Below, one piece after another: positions 36,044-41,301 of a stretch of DNA of 41,301 nt (position 1 is its first letter; every line of letters begins with the position of its first letter). The DNA is taken from contig JACMQO010000109.1 of assembly GCA_014376935.1 (NCBI GenBank), positions 1 to 41,301 of the forward strand, given 5' to 3'. Position numbers and translations under genes: made by a program. A model generated the notes under the pieces. That model searched no databases, had not been told where the DNA came from, and saw only the letters and a list, made by a program, of their open reading frames with translations. This stretch comes from Bdellovibrio sp. GTDB taxonomy: Bacteria; Bdellovibrionota; Bdellovibrionia; Bdellovibrionales; Bdellovibrionaceae.

Positions 36044-36586
36044 ATGGCATTTAACGGAAAAACTGATTTAGAAAAAGCATATTTATTTTGGTACCCGCGC
36101 TACAACTTACAAAAGAACGATAAAGACATTTTACCTTACCTAAATAAAGACTTAATTGCTTTTGAAGAAAATCACGAAAGCTGGCTTGAAAAATCCAGAC
36201 TAAGTTTGTTTTTATCTGCAAAAACCGTCGCTGATAAATTAGACGTTACGCAATCCATTTATTCAAGATTCGAAAAAAGCGAGCTTGAAGGAACGATTAC
36301 CTTAACAACATTGGCAAAAGCCGCAGCAGCTATGGATTGCGAACTGGTTTATGCTTTAAGGCCAAAAAGCAAAACAACTTATTCAAATTGTATTTGGGAA
36401 AAACTTTTAAATGAGTCAACTAACCATCCATGGCTGCGAAGTTATGACCGTAATCAACCTGCTAAGGCGCTAGCCTCGGTCGCAAATAGATTGATGACCA
36501 ATCCTGACTTTAGAAAAGCCCAAGGTTGGTCACAAAAAGCGAATCAAAAAAAAGAAATCCAAAATCAAGATTCCCACTTCTATTAA
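36044..36586 (+). CDS. XRE-type helix-turn-helix protein resembling 'mobile mystery protein A'
   Basis: 'SRLSLFLSAKTVADKLDVTQSIYSRFEKSELEGTITLTTLAKAAAAMDCELVYALRPK' resembles the TIGR02612-type HTH and its following motif (from memory). Confidence 0.7.
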   Translation: MAFNGKTDLEKAYLFWYPRYNLQKNDKDILPYLNKDLIAFEENHESWLEKSRLSLFLSAKTVADKLDVTQSIYSRFEKSELEGTITLTTLAKAAAAMDCELVYALRPKSKTTYSNCIWEKLLNESTNHPWLRSYDRNQPAKALASVANRLMTNPDFRKAQGWSQKANQKKEIQNQDSHFY

Positions 36587-36603
36587 ACAGATAAGATTTA
36601 TAA

Positions 36604-37812
36604 TTAATTATTTTTTTTCAAGCGTGCGCCGTAGAAACCATCATAGCCGTGAATTTGTGGCCACACGCGGATTTCTTTTTCTAGTTGCCACTTCTTACCT
36701 TCTTCGGTCGATAAGAACCATTGGACTTGGTCTTCGTTTTCGCGGTGTAAAATACTGCAAGTTGCGTAAACCATTGATCCGCCTACTTTACATAATTTTG
36801 AATAATCGCCGATGATTTCTTTTTGTAAGGCCGTCAAACGACTGATTTCTTCATTTGATAATTTCCACTTCGAATCAGGGTTACGACGTAATACGCCTAA
36901 ACCAGAACAAGGCACATCAAGTAAAACGCGGTCGAAAGAATTTTCTAAGCGTTTGATCGTCTTAGATCCTTCAATCACTTTTGTTTCGATAATATCAACG
37001 CCGCCACGGGCTGCGCGTGTTTTTAATTCTTTCAATTTCCATTCGTGAATGTCCATCGAAATGATTTTACCTTTATTCTTCATTAACGCCGCTAAATGCA
37101 AAGACTTACCACCCGCACCCGCGCACGTATCAACAACGCGTAAACCTGGGGCCACATCTAATAAACCCGCAACCTGCTGTGAAGCCGCATCTTGCACTTC
37201 GAAGTAACCTTTGCGAAAAGCTTGCGTAACGAAAACATTTTTTCTAACTTTTAATTTTAAACAAACTGGAAATTGAAAGTCCGGCGAAGAAATTAAATCG
37301 GCTTCGATTTGTTCCGCAGCTAGTTCGGCCTTTACGACCTCAGGGGTCGCACGCAATGTATTCACGCGTAAGAAAACTTCAGCGGGCTTATTCAAAGCGT
37401 TCATTAATAAATTCCACTGATCTTTGAATTCGGCTTTGCCTAATTCATTCAACCAATCCGGAAATGAATTCGCGATCTCGGGTGGTTTTTCGGCCGAGTT
37501 TCTTTTTTTCATTTCAAAAACATTCAGCCCGTCAAACTCCATCCAGTTCGGAAGTTCGCCGCGTGTTTGAATCAGGTACGCGCCCACTAAATCCCAAGGA
37601 TGATCAGAGCCCGCAATAAATTCTAATCTGCGTTTATGACGAACGATTTCGTAAATCATTTCCGCCACAAACTTACGATCGCGCGCGCCCCATTTACGAT
37701 TTTTTTTGAAAAGTCTTTCCATGACTTTATCGGCGTATCTATTTTCAGAGAATGTTTCGTTCAATGCGGTCGCAACCGCATCGATCAAGTGAAAGTGTAA
37801 TGAATCTGACAT
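36604..37812 (-). CDS. RsmB/NOP-family rRNA (cytosine-C5) methyltransferase
   Basis: 'VDTCAGAGGKSLHLAALMKNKGKIISMDI', 'FDRVLLDVPCSGLGVLRRNPDSKW', 'MVYATCSILHRENEDQV'. Confidence 0.93.
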   Translation of the reverse strand: MSDSLHFHLIDAVATALNETFSENRYADKVMERLFKKNRKWGARDRKFVAEMIYEIVRHKRRLEFIAGSDHPWDLVGAYLIQTRGELPNWMEFDGLNVFEMKKRNSAEKPPEIANSFPDWLNELGKAEFKDQWNLLMNALNKPAEVFLRVNTLRATPEVVKAELAAEQIEADLISSPDFQFPVCLKLKVRKNVFVTQAFRKGYFEVQDAASQQVAGLLDVAPGLRVVDTCAGAGGKSLHLAALMKNKGKIISMDIHEWKLKELKTRAARGGVDIIETKVIEGSKTIKRLENSFDRVLLDVPCSGLGVLRRNPDSKWKLSNEEISRLTALQKEIIGDYSKLCKVGGSMVYATCSILHRENEDQVQWFLSTEEGKKWQLEKEIRVWPQIHGYDGFYGARLKKNN

Positions 37813-37845
37813 CGTAAAACCAAGCCTTGTTGAATAGCCGGTTTG

Positions 37846-38520
37846 TTAGAATGTGAACACGGCTCCGGCAGATATATATGTCCCATTTAATTGTCCGTCA
37901 CTTGTTAAATGCAGATGATTTTTTAAACCACCCTCAACGTAAAAACCCGTGTTCTCAAAGATGTTAAATAAGCGTAAACCCAAATAAAGTTGATAATCCA
38001 AACTAATCGCGGACTCTCCAGATAATTGTTTGAAGAAAATTCCTGGTCCTGCCCCAAAGCCGAAGTAAAGTGGAAATCTTGAACTTGCGTCAGGCAGTGT
38101 CCATGCGTACAGCAAACTTAGTTTTGTTGCGCGCTGATCTGTCACATTGTATTCGTTGTAACTAACGCGAATCGAATCATCGACTAAGTTTGAATACTGG
38201 CCGATGCGGTATGACATATCTATGCCAGATTTTCCGACTTTTTCCTCTTTACCGCTTTGTCCCCAGTTGTAAGCATCAGACGAAGTATAAGTACTAATTC
38301 CCAATGTTAAATAGTGATCATCGGCAGAAACCGCAGCCACTTCTGAATTAGGCGAGCGTGGACGACCACGGCCCGTTTCATACTCAGGCTGATCGGCTTT
38401 TTGTCCATTATTTTGAAAATATCGAGCCGCCGCACTTCTGCCAACTTTGGGAGCATTGGCAAAAGCCATTTGAAAACTTCCCACCGTCAATAACGCTAAA
38501 ATAAGAATCGATTTAATCAT
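37846..38520 (-). CDS. hypothetical outer-membrane beta-barrel protein
   Basis: Signal peptide MIKSILILALLTVGSFQMAFA; strand-like repeats; C-terminal '...GTYISAGAVFTF'. Confidence 0.7.
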   Translation of the reverse strand: MIKSILILALLTVGSFQMAFANAPKVGRSAAARYFQNNGQKADQPEYETGRGRPRSPNSEVAAVSADDHYLTLGISTYTSSDAYNWGQSGKEEKVGKSGIDMSYRIGQYSNLVDDSIRVSYNEYNVTDQRATKLSLLYAWTLPDASSRFPLYFGFGAGPGIFFKQLSGESAISLDYQLYLGLRLFNIFENTGFYVEGGLKNHLHLTSDGQLNGTYISAGAVFTF

Positions 38521-38615
38521 CAGTCCTCCTGACTCTTATTATGCTACGCACAAGTTTTTGAATTTGCAATAATTGCGGTATTGACCCTGACCAAAGCCCC
38601 TCGTAATTTAAACCT

Positions 38616-39170
38616 ATGAAGTGCCCTTTCTGCGGACACTCCGAAGATAAAGTTCTGGATACCCGTGTTCAAAAAGACGGTGGTATTCGTCGGCGGCGTG
38701 AATGTTTACAATGTAAATCTAGATACAGTACGATCGAAACGGTCGTGCTAAGCTATCCGTTTATCATCAAAAAAGATGGACGTCGTGAACCATACAGTAA
38801 AGAAAAATTACTTCGCGGGATGCAAGCCTCATGTCAAAAACGACCTGTGTCTTTAGCGCAACTAGAGGCGTCGGTTGAAAGAATTTCGGCGTGGCTGATG
38901 ACTCGCGGAGAAAGCGAAGTCTCTTCTAAATTAATCGGCCGCCGCGTGATGGCCGAACTTAAAATGCTAGACGACGTGGCCTACGTTCGTTTCGCCAGTG
39001 TCTATAGAACTTTCAAAGACGTTCAGGAATTCGTTGAAAAACTTGAAGGTGACGAGCTGATTGATATAATAGATACTTCTAGCCCTCAATTAAGCTTAAC
39101 CCCCCAAAGGAAAATGGACGATGAGAAGACAATCACGGGAAATCGCCCTGCAGATATTATTTCAAACTGA
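38616..39170 (+). CDS. nrdR: transcriptional repressor NrdR
   Basis: 'MKCPFCGHSEDKVLDTRVQKDGGIRRRRECLQCKSRYSTIETV', then an ATP-cone 'IIKKDGRREPYSKEKLLRGMQASCQKRPVS'. Confidence 0.96.
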   Translation: MKCPFCGHSEDKVLDTRVQKDGGIRRRRECLQCKSRYSTIETVVLSYPFIIKKDGRREPYSKEKLLRGMQASCQKRPVSLAQLEASVERISAWLMTRGESEVSSKLIGRRVMAELKMLDDVAYVRFASVYRTFKDVQEFVEKLEGDELIDIIDTSSPQLSLTPQRKMDDEKTITGNRPADIISN

Positions 39171-39522
39171 GTACGCCCCACAGATTTCTTTCGAAGATTT
39201 GTTTTCAATTCATGGCGAACGTAAAGACGGTTCAATCATCAAGTATGCGGATGAAATTGTTCGTGGCGTACAAACTCACAAAGTGAAATTAGACGAAAAA
39301 ATTCAAGAAGCCAGTCGTCACTGGAAAATCGATCGCATGGGCGGAGTCGACCGCAACATGATTCGCATCGCGGTGTACGAGATGTTCTTCGCTCCTGAAA
39401 TGATCGAACCGAAAATCGCCATCAATGAAGCGATCGAAATCGTAAAAATCTTTGGATCACAAGAATCACCAGCTTTTATCAACGGCATCTTAGATCAAGT
39501 GAGCCGCAATGACCGTAAATAA
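39121..39522 (+). CDS. nusB: transcription antitermination factor NusB
   Basis: 'RRQSREIALQILFQTEY', 'DRNMIRIAVYEMFF', 'IEPKIAINEAIEIVKIFGSQESPAFINGILDQV'. AAAGGA upstream inside nrdR. Confidence 0.94.
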   Translation: MRRQSREIALQILFQTEYAPQISFEDLFSIHGERKDGSIIKYADEIVRGVQTHKVKLDEKIQEASRHWKIDRMGGVDRNMIRIAVYEMFFAPEMIEPKIAINEAIEIVKIFGSQESPAFINGILDQVSRNDRK

Positions 39523-39952
39523 TTCGATCACACAACTGACAGATGACGACGCTTTCTGCGCCGGAGCTGACCTTTGGGTTGTGCAATCGAATCAAAACAA
39601 ATGGTGGCAACAAATTGATTTTAAATCAGGTTTTTTGTTGTCTTCAAGTTTACTATTTCAAAAAAATAATGATTCATCGAAAGTCCACGGTATCGTTCAA
39701 AAGACCGAAACAGTCCCGTTTGACTTCACCACGCCGACAAAACATTTACTTCTAGGAACGACGAATCATTTTTTCAACAAATGGGTGCTTGTTTTAGATT
39801 CCGATATCGATTCAGCGTTACCTGAAATCGAAAAAATCAGCCAGCAACTGAAAGCCAACGGAATTCGCTTTTTCAATATCTCTAGAAATGACGTGATCGA
39901 AACCACGACTCGCCTTACGGCTAGTTTACCTGAAATATCATTCGTCGAATAA
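39509..39952 (+). CDS. hypothetical protein
   Basis: ORF overlaps the nusB 3' end by 14 bp in an apparent operon; no family recognised. Confidence 0.6.
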   Translation: MTVNNSITQLTDDDAFCAGADLWVVQSNQNKWWQQIDFKSGFLLSSSLLFQKNNDSSKVHGIVQKTETVPFDFTTPTKHLLLGTTNHFFNKWVLVLDSDIDSALPEIEKISQQLKANGIRFFNISRNDVIETTTRLTASLPEISFVE

Positions 39953-39975
39953 ATCAATTCCAGTATCATTGTTGA

Positions 39976-40500
39976 ATGATAAAAAAATGGAACGAAAAGC
40001 TAGAGAAAATGTTCGAATCAACAAACCAAGACCTGACTTTAATTGAAAGCAGCCAAACGTTTGAATTGAATCCCGACAATGTTTATCTAGAGAATTTAAG
40101 TTACATCTACACATCAGCTGTCGAAAAAAATAATATTCAAGCTGTCTTCACACAATTGTCGCCATTTTTTGAATTGGGATTTTTATTAGAAAAGCAAAAA
40201 AATGTGTACACACCGACACATGCATTTGCTTACGGAAATATTTCAAATATCGCAGATAAAAAAATTCTTTTAAAATTGCCCCGCACGGACGTTTTCGTTG
40301 TTGTACGTGCTGCGGCTTCGGCCATCTTAAAAAAAGTAAATTACGATTTTTTAAACCGCGATAAAAAAATGTCGGCTTTTGTTGTGGCGATCAGTCCCAA
40401 CTATTCAATTTTAGTGGCCACAAAAATTGCTGAACCTTGGTTGAAGCTTCGTTTAGAAAGCTTACAGAAAACATTGATGAAGATTAATTTCGAATCATGA
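39976..40500 (+). CDS. hypothetical protein
   Basis: ORF in the same operon; its stop overlaps the next start (ATGA at 40497-40500). Confidence 0.65.
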   Translation: MIKKWNEKLEKMFESTNQDLTLIESSQTFELNPDNVYLENLSYIYTSAVEKNNIQAVFTQLSPFFELGFLLEKQKNVYTPTHAFAYGNISNIADKKILLKLPRTDVFVVVRAAASAILKKVNYDFLNRDKKMSAFVVAISPNYSILVATKIAEPWLKLRLESLQKTLMKINFES

Positions 40501-41301
40501 CCAACGAAAACGAAAACACCTACACATTATTTATTTTATCCGACAGTACCGGCGAAACGGCCGTGACGATGCTTCGAGCCGCCTTAGTTCAGTACGCCGA
40601 AAAAGAAATTAACATCGTTCGTTGCAAAAATATTCGCAGCGAAGACCAAGCCCGTAGCGTGGTTGACGATTGCTTCGAACGTCGTGGAATGATCGTTTAC
40701 ACTTTTGCCAGCCCCATCTTAAGAAAAAAAACGGCAGAACTTTGCTTAGAAAAATCAATTCCTTCGATCGACCTACTTGGTCCATTGATCAACACGCTCG
40801 ATCACTTCTTTGGCGTGCAATCATCCAGCCAAGTGGGTGCCTTACGCCAAACAGACGACATGTATTTTAAACGCATCGAAGCGATCGAATACACGGTTCG
40901 ACATGACGACGGAAAAACTTTTGCCGAGCTGGACAAAGCCGATATCGTTTTGGTCGGCATCAGCCGCACCAGCAAAACTCCGCTATCTATTTTTCTAAGT
41001 CATAAAGGCTGGAAAGTGGCTAACGTTCCGCTGGTGATCGAATCACCACTTCCACCTGAATTATTTAAAATCGATCAGCGAAAAATTGTAGGTCTAATTA
41101 TTGATATCGATTCTTTGCAACGAATCAGAAAAAACCGCTTAGAAAAATTTGGCCAGGATACGGGCGGCGAATACGCCTCGTCTCAACAGATCTTGAAAGA
41201 AATTGAATACGCCGAAAATTTATTTAAACAAAATCGCCGCTGGCCCGTGTTTAACGTGACCGAGCGGGCTTTAGAAGAAACGGCCAGCGAAATCGTACGC
41301 G
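40497..41301 (+). CDS. PEP synthase / pyruvate,phosphate dikinase regulatory protein (bifunctional kinase/pyrophosphorylase), truncated by the window end
   Basis: Translated by eye: MTNENENTYTLFILSDSTGETAVTMLRAALVQY..., 'DKADIVLVGISRTSKTPLSIFLSHKGWKVANVPL' P-loop. No stop before the window end. Confidence 0.92.
   Translation, partial: MTNENENTYTLFILSDSTGETAVTMLRAALVQYAEKEINIVRCKNIRSEDQARSVVDDCFERRGMIVYTFASPILRKKTAELCLEKSIPSIDLLGPLINTLDHFFGVQSSSQVGALRQTDDMYFKRIEAIEYTVRHDDGKTFAELDKADIVLVGISRTSKTPLSIFLSHKGWKVANVPLVIESPLPPELFKIDQRKIVGLIIDIDSLQRIRKNRLEKFGQDTGGEYASSQQILKEIEYAENLFKQNRRWPVFNVTERALEETASEIVR

Noticed and set aside
1-41301. CRISPR arrays, transposons, prophage genes, rRNA or tRNA genes
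   Set aside because: Looked for regular repeat-spacer units, transposase/integrase motifs and cloverleaf-like intergenic segments; none were convincing by eye.

Overview
The 41.3 kb window is gene-dense chromosomal DNA. Gene content and protein style look Bdellovibrionota-like, but this is an impression, since I ran no database search. I saw no rRNA, CRISPR array, transposase or convincing tRNA. Recognisable blocks, in order: the 3' end of aroA plus aroC; small secreted/lipoprotein genes and an orphan peptide-type ABC solute-binding protein; a truncated methylthioadenosine salvage set (mtnP-mtnA-class II aldolase); a DEAD-box RNA helicase; envelope proteins including a lytic transglycosylase; greA/B, an FtsX/LolD-type ABC transporter and a DUF3299 gene; hisS; a nearly complete heme biosynthesis locus (hemH-hemG/Y-hemN-hemE-[response regulator-histidine kinase]-hemL-hemC+extension-hemA // hemB); LysR // EamA; lgt // menB; a 'mobile mystery protein A'-like HTH gene behind a perfect 19-bp inverted repeat; an RsmB-type methyltransferase; nrdR-nusB; and the start of a PEP synthase/PPDK regulatory protein. 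I see no clearly new multi-gene system. The best leads are: (1) several leader hairpins, two of which pair the Shine-Dalgarno of envelope/lipoprotein genes almost perfectly; (2) an unusual heme pathway with a short glutamyl-tRNA reductase apparently lacking the dimerisation domain, a HemC carrying a divergent HemD-like tail, and an embedded two-component system; (3) the HTH gene with the 44-nt palindrome; (4) an MTA-salvage set compatible with a DHAP-type shunt.
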